DNA of 64,000 nt from Ochotona curzoniae (Eukaryota > Chordata > Mammalia > Lagomorpha > Ochotonidae): positions 27,814,001 through 27,878,000 of the forward strand of contig NW_024466599.1 of the NCBI RefSeq assembly GCF_017591425.1, written 5' to 3'. Shown piece by piece: positions 48,095 to 59,885 of the stretch. The notes beneath the pieces were generated by a model. That model did no database searches. It was not told where the DNA came from and saw nothing but the letters and a program-made list of their open reading frames with translations. The position numbers and the translations under genes are program-made. Each line of letters opens with the position of its first letter. Position 1 is the stretch's first letter.

Positions 48095-48680
48095 TGTTTT
48101 GCTTTCATCTAAATGGAATCAGAGGGTGTGACTTATTCTTCAACTTCCTTATTTATTTGTTTTTAATTTAGCTGTGCCTCTTGGTATTCCTCCGTGTTGA
48201 AGTATTCTCATTCTTTTTAGCATGATTTTTCATGATTCAGATGCATCATTGTTGGCTTAACTGTGACTCCTTTTGATGACCCTCTAGGTTGCTATCCTGT
48301 CAGTTTGTACTAATACAAATTCAACAACAGAGTACAACCTTATTTTGGCTGCTTCCTTTTTTCCACTTATGCAAGTGTCTCTCTAGGGTGGATACCAAGT
48401 TTGGAAATCACTGCGTGAAAAGGTAGATGCATCCAAAATGTGGCAGGCTACTTCCTGGTTTATTCTCCAAAAACCTCACCTGTTTCCTTACATGCTTGCC
48501 AACATGCTTGATGCTTAGTATCAATCTTTTTCATTTACAGCGAGTCCAGTGTATTAAAAAATCATATCTGCCTTTCTATTTTTATTTGCATTTCCCCCAA
48601 AACTGACTGGTGAGACTGTATTTTTTTTTTCCAGATGTTTGGAATTACTTGTTCCTGTACTTAGTCTGTTTTCTGTTTTC
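48095..48680 (-). repeat. Old L1 3' UTR
   Basis: Antisense landmarks in order: 'ctaaatggaatcagagggtg', 'aagtgtctctctagggtgga', 'catgcttgccaacatgcttg', 'tttttatttgcatttccccc'. Typical of L1M 3' UTR. Just left, 48035-48085 is a (TAGC/TATG)-rich simple stretch. Confidence 0.75.
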
Positions 48681-48724
48681 TTGGCTCTCTCCTTAGGAAT
48701 ATATTGCTAGGCAGATTATTAAAG

Positions 48725-49113
48725 ATGAGTGATGGCAAGGGACTACAAACCACGGACCCTGCTCTCCACTAGTACCTACCTAATATGATCCATTTGGAAG
48801 CTTAACTTGAGTTCAAAGTATCCTAATAAAACAGCAGCTCAACCAACACAGAATAACCTAGTTTATAGCTGTGTATGCACAGAGCCCCAGAGCAGACAAC
48901 ACCCAGATGTCAAAGACCAATGCCAATCCTGAGTGTCACAACCACGTCACTAGTCAATGACACTCATGCCTTTCAAGATAAAAGCCCCAAACCAGGAAGA
49001 CAGAGTGCCATGTGCTCTCTTGACTGGCTGTTATTCTCTTCAAATATACTTTAATAAACTAGGCTTTCTATCCTTACTGTTGTTTCTCTGAACATTAAGT
49101 CATTACTCTAGAC
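48725..49113 (+). mobile_element. Probable solo LTR of an endogenous retrovirus
   Basis: About 390 bp from 'tgagtgatggcaagg' to 'actctagaca' (TG...CA ends). It has promoter-like 'aagataaaagccccaaacca' and, about 90 bp later, 'actttaataaactaggcttt' with a polyadenylation signal, as in gammaretrovirus-like LTRs. No gag, pol or env follows on either side, so the copy is solo. No clear short target duplication seen. Confidence 0.55.
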
Positions 49114-49389
49114 AGAAAAAAAGAAAAAAGGGATAAGCAAGTCACCGCGGATGACAACATGAGGACAGTTCTTATTGCTGTAAATATTGTTACACTTTTA
49201 CCCTGTTTTTCTCTTGTTTACAGTTTCTTGACCAGAGTTAAAATTTGGTTATATGCTAATGTGTTAGTTGTTTCCTTTATGACTTTTTGGATTTTGCATG
49301 TAGTTTCAGGTCTTTCCTCCCCTCAAGCTCATAAACATGGTCTCATGCTAACTATGAGTAAGCAGAAAAGTTGAATGAGGTATTTTTGT
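49114..49389. other. Unique sequence next to the LTR
   Basis: A 71-codon frame (49159-49374) is hydrophobic but short and lacks any recognised motif. Confidence 0.35.
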
Positions 49390-49735
49390 GGTGGTCTAAT
49401 CCTACATTATAATTTGTCTGCGTTATTGCAACGCCTCCTTTCTGGTCTCGCTGCTTCTTTCATTGCTGCCTCTCCAACTGTTCTCAATACAGTAACTGAT
49501 GTGATCTTTTTAAAACATGAGTCAAATAATGTCACTTCTCTGAATCAAATTATCCACCCTTTTCACGTAACTCCAAGTAAAACCCAATGTGACTGCAGTG
49601 GCATCATATGTACCCCTGCACCCCATTACTTTTCTGGCCTCATTTCCTACTACCCTTATCCTGGTTTTCTTTCTTTCTTTCTTTTTTTTTTTGACACATA
49701 GTAGGTTCTCAATAAATATTTGCAAAATTCATGAA
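49390..49735 (+). repeat. L2 3' region, internally deleted
   Basis: 'ttattgcaacgcctcctttc', 'tgatgtgatctttttaaaac', 'gtcaaataatgtcacttctc', then a T-rich run and 'cacatagtaggttctcaata'. Well-ordered L2 landmarks. Confidence 0.8.
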
Positions 49736-49836
49736 TTTGATTCCCATTTATTTGGCAATGATATGGAAACATAAAATTTCTCATAAAGCTGCTGGAAAGA
49801 GTGTAAATTAGTAGAAACATTTGCAATTTCTGAATT

Positions 49837-50163
49837 TTTTAAAGCTTTATTTATTAGAAAGTCAGATATACAGAGGGGAGGAGAGACAGAGAGAAAGATC
49901 TTCCATTCTATGATTCACTCCTAAAGAAGCACGCACAATAGCTGGAGCTTAGCCAGTCCAAAGCCAGGAGCCCAAAGCCTCTTCCTGTTCTCCCACACAG
50001 GTACAGGGTGCCAAGGATTTGGGCTATCCTCTACTGCTTTCCCAGGCCATAAGCAGGAAATGGATTGGAAGTGGGGCCGCTGGGATATGAACAGGCACCC
50101 GTCTAAGATCCTGGTGCATGCAAGGCAAGGACTTGAGCCACTAGGCTACTGTGCCGAGCCCAT
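49837..50163 (-). repeat. C-SINE with 12-bp target-site duplication
   Basis: Full-length reverse copy from 'tttaaagctttatttattag' to 'gctactgtgccgagcccat'. 'aatttctgaatt' flanks it exactly at 49825-49836 and 50164-50175. Confidence 0.96.
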
Positions 50164-50534
50164 AATTTCTGAATTCTTAGCATGAGCCTATTCCTTCTCT
50201 AGGCAGTTCCGCTTCTGAAAAGATTTTTTTTGTATGTGTCCAAATAGACTATGTGAAACGTTTATTGCAGACATGTTTGTAGTAGGGGTGGGAGGGTGGA
50301 GGTGGGAAGGAACTAAGAAGAAATGATCATAGGACAAGGTATCCTAATGAAATATATACACAATTTACTAATTGATGAATGACTTATCACTTTTGTAGAG
50401 TCTCTTTTATGATTTTGTCACAGGTTCTTTTTTTTTTTATTTTTTTGACTTATTTTCCTAAGTTTTTGGAGTAAATTCTATTTTTTGTTTGTGTTTCTGA
50501 ATTTAATATACTACTGTTTTGTTTAAAAGCTTTT
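50164..50534. other. AT-rich unique sequence
   Basis: Contains a T10 run near 50428. No repeat called. Confidence 0.4.
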
Positions 50535-50990
50535 CAATGGCGCTGGTTGAAAATTGCCCTGGCTTTGGCAATAGCCATGGGTGAGATTCAGCACCTAGAG
50601 CCACCAGGAGCCTCAGCTCATCTCCCACTGTATGTGTGGAAAGGTGAGACCCAGGCCCCGACAGGCGCAAAACAGGAAACAACAAGCAGGTGTAAAAAGA
50701 AAACCAAAGAATCTTCCAGCCCCTGGGACAAGTAGCGTCCCACACCTGGATCGCACGCGGCCGCTGCCATGTGCGCATCCGGAGCTGGTATAGAGCCAGT
50801 GCGCCATTTGGCGGTAGGCTCCGCCTGCTGGCCGCACGGCTAGGGAGCTCTGGGATTTGGTTTCTATGATTGCTGCTTAGAAAGCTCCATGATGAACCTT
50901 CAGGGCCCTGGGTACATGAATCAACCCTAAAGATTCCCAATGATGTAAATCTCCCCCGATGGACCTCTGCCTAATATGGTCTCAACCCAT
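50535..50990. other. CpG-rich segment of unknown origin
   Basis: A GC-rich block in AT-rich surroundings with clustered CpGs ('gatcgcacgcggccgctgcc', 'gcgcatccgga', 'gtgcgccatttggcggtagg'). The minus strand is open for 145 codons (50503-50940) without a recognised domain. It could be the regulatory part of a retroelement or a piece of a gene's 5' end. Not assigned. Confidence 0.4.
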
Positions 50991-51650
50991 GTGTTTTTAA
51001 AATTGTATAACCAAATATATTTTCAAAACCTTTTACTACTCAGAAATTGGACAGGAGAGCAAAGAAACCTTCCATCTCCTATGAACGTGTGAGGAAGCCA
51101 GGTAGTGTAACCTCTCAGGCACATAACAGGTAACCTGTAGACAATAGATTCAAGACAACATTAGACAACAGTAAAACTACAAAGATATATAGGGGGAATC
51201 AAGAGCGACCCTGACAACCTATTAACAGGAGGTCATGTGCACAGAGCAGTGGCGGACCACAGAGTGGAGCAAGTGGACAGGAGGAGGCTTGTATCCCAAA
51301 CCTGGAGTCTCCTGGATCCCCACCAAGGGCTATCAGTACGGGCGCCAAGGACCACATCCCAACTGCCAAAGAGACCATGGGGGACTGGAATGCCTTCAGA
51401 GGCGGAGAACTCAGAGGACATCCCCACCCCTTTGGACCTACCCCACAGGATGGAAGAAGCTGAATCCTTCATCATAGGATCCAAGGCCATCGGAACAGCA
51501 ACCAGGAAACCTGAGTGGTCTTCAGAAACAGAAGAACAGTAAACTCCCTTCAGGACTAGGGAGAGGAGCTATCTCTGGTTCTTACTTAGCTCCAACTTCA
51601 GGTCCCCACCCTCTCTGCAATGACCATGAGGGACACTCCAGAGCCCCCCC

Positions 51651-51734
<84 letters not shown>
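51651..51734. repeat. (CA)n microsatellite
   Basis: Two long CA blocks separated by single 'ctcac' interruptions, within the L1 3' UTR. Confidence 0.97.
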
Positions 51735-51738
<4 letters not shown>

Positions 51739-52184
51739 AATTGGAATAGATAGGCAGAGAACAACAAGGAAGGCTTGGTCAGCATGGACTCACACACACC
51801 TTACTAGGTAGGACACAAAGAGTAAGTACTCCTCACCAAGTTATGGAAGATTTCTCTGCACACCCTTCCTAAAACTGTTTCGCACCTCAGTTGTTGAAAT
51901 GTCTTGAAATAGTCACAGGAAGTTAAGACCATGCATCCAATTTTGACAAATTGGTTGCTCAACACTTTGTCAATTTATCCCTTAACGTTATATATTGTTG
52001 CTGATGCTATATTGGGGCTTTTAATTGACCGGGATTCTACTCTGTTGGCTCTGCCTTCGGACCAGGGAGGGTCTCCCCAAGAAGCCGCTGAACTTGACCG
52101 GACAATGAGATGCTGGACTCTATGCTTGGTGTATGCTTGCAATGAAGGAATCTCAACTAAACCTGAACTGTGGTTGTGCAACTT

Positions 52185-52236
52185 GGGGGGGGGGGCGGAA
52201 TCCATTATGGGGGGAGGGGTGGGAGAGGAGTGGGGG
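52185..52236 (+). promoter_or_regulatory. G-quadruplex-prone motif in the L1 3' UTR
   Basis: G-runs of 11, 6, 4, 3 and 5 within 52 bases on the L1 sense strand. More than four runs of three or more G fit an intramolecular G-quadruplex. Such motifs are known in mammalian L1 3' UTRs. Confidence 0.75.
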
Positions 52237-52399
52237 AATACCAGTGCCTATATAGAACTGTGTCACATAATACAATGTAATTTAAAAAAATATATAATAA
52301 TAAAAAAAGGCTAAATTGCTCTTACTAGATAACATTTTCTAATAATCACTCCGTATTCCTTATGTGTTTTCGGTAGGAAAAAAAAAAGCTTTTCAAATT

Positions 52400-53050
52400 T
52401 GTTACTGATTTTGAGCTTGATTTTCCAGCTTTTCTTTGTTTTGGATATCTGAGCTATAGTAGAATCATACAGTGAGTTGGAACGGTACCCTTTTCTCCTC
52501 ATATTTATTGAATTGTTTCTACATAGTAGTTCTTGTATATCTTAGTTGAAAGTTTCATAAAAAACTCATTTGGTTCTGCTATTTATTAATGGGGATTATT
52601 TTTTGATTGATATCTGACCTCTCTCTGTATATGTATATATATCTAAGTACCTGTATATTCAGAAACCCTGTTAGTCTTGAGTTTATTTGAATCAATTGTG
52701 TTTCCTTATAAATATAATATTTCTATTACATCTATATGTCCAGGTTTATTACTGTAAGATTTTTAAAATAGACTTTTCTTTAAAATTAAAATTTAAAAAC
52801 AGGCATTTCTAAATTTTGCTGGAAGTCTTATATTCCTTTCTTCTTTTTCGTTATTTATGTAAATCTCTTTATCAATAAATCTTAACACAAGTTTATTAAT
52901 TTTATTAGTTTTTCCAAGTGCTTGCATTTGGTTTTGGTTTCACCTCCAGGGTATGTCTTCTTAGTGTCTTTTTTTATTTGCATTTATATGAACATTCTTT
53001 AGTTTCTTCAATTAGATGTCTAATTATTACCAATATATTTTTCTTTACTT
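52400..53050 (-). repeat. Old L1 ORF2 relic
   Basis: Antisense L1 pattern: 'tacagtgagttggaacggta', 'atcaataaatcttaacacaa', 'gcttgcatttggttttggtt'. Very diverged. Confidence 0.5.
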
Positions 53051-53051
53051 T

Positions 53052-53390
53052 TAAAAAGTGATTTGTATTTGAAAGAGTTACAGAAAGACGGAAAGAAAGA
53101 GAGATTGAAGAGAGAGAGAAAGAGTCAAAGGCTTCCATCCTCTGGTTCACTCCCCAAATGGACTCACTGGCAGGAGCAGAGCTGATCCAAAGCTGAGAGC
53201 CAGGAGCCTCATCTGGGCCTCTCCATAGGTACAGAGACACAAGGACTCGAACCATTCTCCACTGTTTCCCTTGGCTACCAGTAAGGAGCTAGATAAGAAG
53301 TGGGGCATCCAGGACATGAACTGGTGGCCACATAGGATGCCAGGCCTAGCCCACCTAACCCATTATACCATAGTGCCAGTCCCATATTTT
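53052..53390 (-). repeat. C-SINE
   Basis: 'aaaagtgatttgtatttgaa', 'gcagagctgatccaaagctg', 'cccattataccatagtgcca'. Confidence 0.9.
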
Positions 53391-54344
53391 TCTTTACTAA
53401 AATAAATGAGCATATTCATTGCTAAGTACCCAGCACTGACTTCCTACTAGACAACTCCTAGCAGGCCACTGTTGAGGCTTCTCCATCATTGTACAGGTTT
53501 CTTACCTCAATGTGCGTATGTTTGCTCTGAGTTGATTTATTAATGTAGTTGTCCGTAGAGTTCTATAGAGTTCATCCCACCCACTCTTCCTTCTTTTTCT
53601 TTTCTTTTTAAAAATTTCATCAATTATATTTCTGATTCCAAGGATTTTGTTTTCATAACTATGCTTCATTTCTTTTTTCAAGAAATAACTGTATGTATAT
53701 TATTATCTACTTAGTTCCCTTGAAAATCTTAAGTAGACTCACTTTAAAGAAGTAATTGTTGGATATTCAGTTATCTTCTTTCTGTCTGGTGTAAATTCTT
53801 TACATCGATGCTTCTGGCTTCTTACAGTATCTGCTCCCTCCCTCTCTCTTTTTTCCTCCTTCCCTCCCTCCCTCCCTTGCTTCTTCCCTTCTTCCTCTGC
53901 TTTCCTCACTGGCTTAGTCTTTAGTAATAAATGGTGACAACTGGAAAACAGATGTTTTTCCCTGTCCCACTCTATGTTACTAAGGAGGAGTCTCTGTGTC
54001 CTGCCAGAACTTTAGGGATGAAGTTTGTGCTAATCTGCGTAGTGGGTTCAGTCCAGAAGAGCCAAGTTGATTTATACCATAAAAAGCAAGAAACTCTTCC
54101 AAAGTAAAGAGTATGTCTGAGCAGAGACCAAAAGGTGGAAGAGCAACCATCCGGGTGGCCCAGGTAAAGGGCAAGCACAATAAAATGCCTGTAGAGGAAT
54201 GTGCATGGTGTGTATGTGTGGTGGAGTCAACAAAAACATCTGCTGTGAGCCGGGGCGACGAGGCTATACAGAAAAGCTTTGTGTGTCAAGTTAAGAAACA
54301 TTTTGGTGTGACAAAAGCATTGCATGTAGTGGTAGGATCACTGC
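53391..54344. other. T-rich unique sequence with a (CCCT)n tract
   Basis: 53824-53903 is a C/T simple tract containing 'ccctccctccctccct'. The flanks are AT-rich and may include L1 remnants. Confidence 0.45.
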
Positions 54345-54700
54345 ATCTTTTTAAAAAATGCTTATTTTTATTTACCTCAAAGGCAGGGCAACACAAAGGG
54401 GGAGAAAGAGAGAATGAGGGAGGAATAGACGAAGAGAACTTCCATCCAAATGCCAATGACATTTAGGCCAGACACAAAGAGCTGGGCCAGACTGAAGCCA
54501 GGAGCCAAGAATTCAGTTCAAGTCTTCCACTGCAGTGTCAGGGACCCGAGTACTCAAACCATCATCTGCTGCCTCCCTGATTGCACATTAGGAGGAAAAG
54601 TGCTTGGAAGCGAGGTGGGACTCTTTCCCAGACACTCCCATGTGTGGGATGTGGTTATCCCAAGTTTTAGCTTAACCCACTGTGCCACAGCTCCCACCCC
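54345..54700 (-). repeat. C-SINE, older
   Basis: 'aaaatgcttatttttattta', 'gggccagactgaagccagga', 'cttaacccactgtgccacag'. Confidence 0.87.
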
Positions 54701-55019
54701 CATGCTTCTACCTGTGGATGGCATCTTTTACCAAAAGGGTTTGGGTTGCAGGTGTCTCATGAGGTTGTGGCTGCTACTCTGTGCTGCTTCCTTGGGGTTA
54801 CTTGTGATGCTAATTGGAGGAGTACCCAAGGGGAAGGAGTGAAGGGCAGCCCTTAGAGAGTGGGGCTAGAGGGATAGTGAGAATGTTTGCCAAGTGAGGA
54901 GGCAGAATCTAGGTTTAGATCAGAGGAGCTAGCATCCCAGCTGGGAGGACCACTGCATGAGTTGTCATGTCTAAAAGGAGTTTTGAAGATGAAGGTGGGA
55001 GCATGAGTGAAGTTGAGAT
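54701..55019. other. Unique sequence
   Basis: Nothing recognised. Confidence 0.4.
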
Positions 55020-55330
55020 CTCAGCCTCCTCATTTCACTGCTCCCCTACTTGTGAAATTCCTGTTGGTCTTTCAAGCTCATCTGAAATGCCAGCTTCTCT
55101 CTGAAGGCTTTCCTTTAGCTCCAGCTGCAAGGTGTATTTTCTCTTTGGAAACTTGTATTTTACAAGTGTTTTGTGGCTTTGCAGTCCCTTTAAGGTGTAA
55201 AATCTTTGAAGATGGGTTTGCTTCTCAGTATATCCTTGGGCACCCGAGATCACTCTGTACAGCTCTCTGCTACAAAAATAATAGTTGAACTGAATCTGTA
55301 CTTTCTCAGGAAAAGTACATCCTACAGGGT
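55020..55330 (+). repeat. L2 3' region
   Basis: 'ctcatctgaaatgccagctt', 'ctctgaaggctttcctttag' and 'aatctttgaagatgggtttg' match the L2 order (aatgccacctcctccaggaag / gagggcagggac). Confidence 0.65.
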
Positions 55331-56054
55331 TTAATAAATATGAGTCTTAAATAATGAAATAGTTCCAGGAATTTGAATATTTCAAAGCTCCATCCATAGA
55401 AAGCCTGAATAATTCATGCAAATATCTGAAGAAAAGAACAAAAACTTATCATCTAATAATTCAGTACACTGCTCTTTATTTTGGTTCATAAAAGGAGACT
55501 TCACACTTAGTTTTGGTGGGAAGCTCAGCTTCAGAAGCTTTGAAATGGAGATTTAATCAATTACATCACAATTATATTTGAACATTGAAAAGAAGCGTTA
55601 TTCAAAAGGCAAATTCCAAACTTATGCCTTTTTCAAAGGAAGTGTCATTTGGAAGGAAACTGATTCACACCATGAAATATGTGGCATTTCTCTCAGTTTC
55701 CACTCTCTTCTAGGATACTGGTGGGCTCATGTGATATATAGACATGTGCTTAATCAAATTTAGCTTGACTTCTCAAGTTAAGAAAATGTATATGAACTAT
55801 TTCCGAGATAAGCAGAGGCACTTTCTTTTTATAGCACACATCTTCTTAGGCTGCTGTACTTGTCTTATTCCTTTTTTTAAAAACTTGGCTTTGTTTATAG
55901 AATGTATAAATTGCTATTCCCTTAGAACAATACTAAAACCCATCAAGCTAGGTGGTGTTTTAGAGTGTTTTGTTTTTTCTTCAATAAAGAATATTGCACT
56001 ATTTATTTACTATTTGTATGAGAGAATTTTAGAAAATTCATGGAGAATATAATG
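55331..56054. other. AT-rich unique sequence
   Basis: No repeat or coding evidence. The 102-codon frame at 55744-56052 lacks any motif. Confidence 0.4.
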
Positions 56055-56130
56055 AAGATATCTGGTTTTGGTGTAAAAACTTGAAATCTATGCATAATTT
56101 CATAATATACATATTCATGATCTGTTTGAA
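56055..56130. mobile_element. Half copy of the mariner-like element
   Basis: 'ggtgtaaaaacttgaaatct', 'atgcataatttcataatata' and 'catattcatgatctgtttga' match the second half of the palindromic family at 14.3 and 62.2 kb. Confidence 0.5.
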
Positions 56131-56137
56131 TACTCAT

Positions 56138-56305
56138 TTTTTTTTAAAAAATTAATATATCAAAGAGACAGATTAAACTGATCCTCTATCTGCTGGTTTA
56201 CTCCCCCAATATTAGCAGCATCTAGGGCTGGACCATGCTTAATGCAGATTAAAAGGAGAAGCTCTATTATTCATCTGAGAATGGAACTTGAGTGTTGGAC
56301 ACACG
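56138..56305 (-). repeat. C-SINE relic
   Basis: 'gatcctctatctgctggttt', 'gggctggaccatgcttaatg'. Only part of the body remains. Confidence 0.55.
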
Positions 56306-57069
56306 CCTTTTGATTGATTATTGAGCTGAGTGACGCTGAGTGAGTCAGCTAATCTATGAGGTAAAATCAGAGGGTTATTGCCTCCCATTCTGTGATTCTA
56401 TAATTTATATATCACCAACCCAGGTGTTTGATGAGTTCTGAAAATTGAAGACAAAATGCCAAGTGCCACCGTGAATGTGGTCCCCTGGGCTGAGTCTCAA
56501 GCAGGAAGAGCATCGGCAGGGCCTGTCTTTGTGCTTCACCTGGAATCTGTCAGAGGTCGCACACACCAAATCTCAGGGGTGCACAAATGCCACCAGAACT
56601 AGAGGAGGTGGAGAGGAGCATGATGGGATGTTCCTAAATTGAAAAAAAAAAAAAAACCTTCACTAGCGAAGTTTCTAATTTTATTTCAAATGACTTGCAG
56701 GTCTGAAAAATGATTGAACTGTCACATATGTTTATATGAATAAGTAGTACGCAAAAGGACCAGTTACAACACAGTAATTCACCAAGGTTAATCTTTGAAG
56801 AGTCTCATTTTTACAGTCCATTTAAAATGTTGTAGACTTTAAAATCTATTTGGCTGTTGTTTCATAGTTTGTCTTTTGTTCTTCAAAGCTTTTTCTCAGA
56901 AGTTCAGAAAAAATATATGGTATGTTAAAATAAAAAATGTAGTAGGAGAAATATTGCATGTTGCAAAAAAAGACAAACTCTCAGTGAACCATATATCAGA
57001 CACAGAATTTATTTACTATATAAAGAATATTTTGTCCATGAGTTTTGCAATGTAACTATTCAAGATACA
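56306..57069. other. Unique sequence
   Basis: Contains an A15-type run at 56641-56656. No repeat recognised. Confidence 0.4.
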
Positions 57070-57260
57070 GATTTGAAAATTTAAAATTTTATTTTTATTG
57101 ACAAATAACAATTATAGAAGTTATCTACCAGGTAAATATAATGCTTTGATACGTGTATGTATTGTAATCAAATTAGACTAAGATGTCACCTCATATCCCT
57201 GTTTTTTTATGGTGAGAACATTTAATGTCAAGATATACATTTTTTATTATAGTTGACAGA
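57070..57260 (-). repeat. Old L1 3' end
   Basis: 'ttttatttttattgacaaat', 'ataatgctttgatacgtgta', 'atggtgagaacatttaatgt' follow the antisense L1 3' terminus. Confidence 0.65.
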
Positions 57261-58029
57261 AATAAGAGTAAAGATTTTGTGGCTGAATTTAAAAGCTGTA
57301 AGAAAGCCTGCTTATATATAATTATATGTTACCTTTGAGGACATCATGAATACAGAGTACTCATTCATGTTAGAATTATTATCTATTCTTTAAAAAGAAA
57401 GCATTATATTAAAAATGTCCAATATTCAGGTAACTTTGAAAACCAGATGATATTATTTCCTAGCTCTTTTGGTCATTGCTTGCTGTTGGCCTGGTAGCAG
57501 TGATTCATGCAGTACTTGTAGTTTGTAGCATCATGCAGCAGATTGAAAGGATTGTGCATGAAATTTGGAACACTATTCTTGCTTCAAAATTGTGCAACTT
57601 CACTAGAATTCTGTTCATCAGAGAATGTAGTCTCACTAAAATTAAATAATTCGATTTAAAATCTTCTAAGGCTTCCATGGAATACATACTCCAGAGAGAA
57701 ATGTGACTGAATTTCACTTCTTAGTCAGTGTTTTGTAACTTATATGTACAAGTAAAAAAGAAAGCTTTTACTAATTCATCATGTCTTTTTGGAAAATAGG
57801 TCACTTTCATTTACATGTGTTGAAATACAGCTTTGTAAAAAAGTAGTTTTTTTTTTTAATAGATAGGGATTCATTTAAAGTTATAAAGACAAAGCCTGTA
57901 ACATTTAAGTTTAAAGCAAGAAAGAGTAAACTGAAATATAAATACAAAAGGACAAACATTTTTGAGTTAGCCCCCGATAAGGGTAGCAGATTTAATTGTA
58001 CAAACAGGTTCCACAGACCACCATAAGGC
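57261..58029. other. AT-rich unique sequence
   Basis: No repeat or coding evidence recognised. Confidence 0.4.
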
Positions 58030-58360
58030 ATTTTTTTTAAAAAAAGATTTGTCTTTTTTTGAAAGGCAGGTTTACAGAGAAAAAGAGAGAGAGAGAGAGA
58101 GAAAGAAAGATCTTCCATCCGCTGTTTCTGTCTCAGCCCTTGCTGAGCTGATCTGAAATCAGGATTCTAGGAGCTTCTTCCTGATCTTCCATGTGGGTGC
58201 AGGGTCCCAAGGCTTTGGGCCTTCTTCTATTGCTTTTTCAGGCCACAAGCAGGGAGCTGGAAGGGAAGTGGAGCAGCTGGAATAGTAGCCAATACCCATG
58301 TGGGATTCTGGTGCATGCAAGACAAGGACTTAAGCACTAAGCTCTTGCACTAGGCCCTGC
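58030..58360 (-). repeat. C-SINE
   Basis: 'aaaaaagatttgtctttttt', a (GA)n run near 58085-58104, 'caaggctttgggccttcttc', 'gggattctggtgcatgcaag'. Confidence 0.92.
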
Positions 58361-58374
58361 ATCGAGTATTTAAA

Positions 58375-59040
58375 GGGGAATGCTTAAACACTGATGGTGG
58401 AAATATGAATTAAACACTATGGAAAACAGTATGGAGATTTGTTAAAAGACTAGAAACACAAATTGCCATTTGATTCAACAATTCTCTATTGGGTATATAC
58501 TCCAAAAATATGAACATGTTGTTTCAAAGTGATACCTGGACTACTATGTTTATCATTGTTTATTATAGTTAAAATTTGGAATCAACTAAGGTGTCCATGG
58601 TCGGATGAATGGTTAAAGAAAATGTGGTATATAAGCAATGGAATGTTATTCAGCAATAAAAGTGAGATTCTATCATTTGCATCAAAATGGATGCAATATC
58701 AGGTTGAGTGAAATAAGCCTAACACAAATACTGCAGTTAAGAAAAAAAAAAGGAAAAATTAAAAAGCACAAACAGAAACGAAGAAATGCCTGTGTGTATC
58801 AGTATTGCTTTAATTATAGTTTTATGAAACTTTGTTTTATTCTTTCTCAAAGCAGTAGTTGAGAATGTGGTGCTACTATAGTTATAGTGATCTGTGATTA
58901 TTTTAAAATGTACTGTATATAGGTGAGATGGTAATTTTCCATTCAATTATTGTATATAGCCATGGACTGTATTCCTGTTAAGCTATGATGTTTTTGTGTT
59001 TCACTTATTAAATTTTTTACTTGGTGAAACATTCAGCCTT
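58375..59040 (+). repeat. Old L1 3' UTR
   Basis: 'acactatggaaaacagtatg', 'ctctattgggtatatactcc', 'tggtcggatgaatggttaaa', 'aatgttattcagcaataaaa', 'gttgagtgaaataagcctaa'. Landmarks are in standard order. The 3' end is probably near 58.9-59.04 kb. Confidence 0.85.
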
Positions 59041-59885
59041 TTTACTATAATGTAAGTTTAGAATATGTTATCTCAAGAATTAAAAAAAAAGGAAAGAAAA
59101 TGGGAGGGAAGAAGGGAAGAAAAACTGGGAGCAAGCAAGAACAGAAATATTATAGTCTTAGAATTTTATCTACAAACAATATTGAATCTGTGAAAAGCTA
59201 AAAATAAAAAATAAAATAAAATAAATTGAAAGTTAAGAATCAGTGGGTGAATTAGGATAATTATTGCATGCAAATTATCCTTACTCTAGGTAAAGAATTA
59301 ATTACATTTTTGTTTTTTCAGAAGCGACCTCAAGAACCCCTAACAGCAAATTGACTTACATCATATTTGGCCTCAAGAGTCGTTAACTGAGTAATTCTCC
59401 TGTGGTAAAACTCTCCATTTGAGGCCATTTGCATTAGAAACTAATCCATTTGTAAATCTTATATATTTCATCATTTTGGATCTCCATGCTTTTTTGAAAT
59501 TTACTTTTAAAAACAAATTGGATGGAATTCATGACCATGGCTGAACTTTCACCAAAGTTTAGAATTGGACATGAAAACCCAAGAAGTTTCTAGTTTTCTC
59601 CCCCAAAGGATTAAATGCCTCTGAGAAGTCTAACTTAATTTATTTCAGAAGTATTACAGATATTCTTTTGCTGTGGTTTGGTTTTGTTTCCTTCTTGATA
59701 AAATTCTGTTTTCCTTCCTCTTCCTCTTCACTCTATTACTTAATGTGGCCCCAAAGTGTGCTACAGTTCTCTAAATCACTTCTCTAAGCAAATACTCATA
59801 TATGCCTTATGAGAGAACTGAAAATTAGGAGCTCAAATTCTTCTTTTCCTCTTGTTCCTTTTATTTTCCACTTTTGATATAAGGA
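59041..59885. other. AT-rich unique sequence
   Basis: A purine-rich stretch lies at 59077-59125. Otherwise nothing recognised. Confidence 0.4.

Larger units (their letters stand above)
51050..52308 (+). mobile_element. Lagomorph L1 3' UTR, 5'-truncated
   Basis: Ends with a G-rich block, 'agaactgtgtcacataatac', 'aatgtaattt' and a poly(A)-like tail. The same terminal sequence appears as a separate short insert at 60239-60305, so it is a repeated LINE end; I recall this motif from lagomorph L1s. The left boundary is uncertain, and no ORF2 protein is seen, so only 3' UTR is present. An internal CA tract lies at 51651-51734. Confidence 0.65.

Noticed and set aside
51651..51734. Long CA array as a CRISPR-like or satellite array
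   Set aside because: Dinucleotide repeat with no spacers, in mammalian DNA; an ordinary microsatellite inside an L1 3' UTR.
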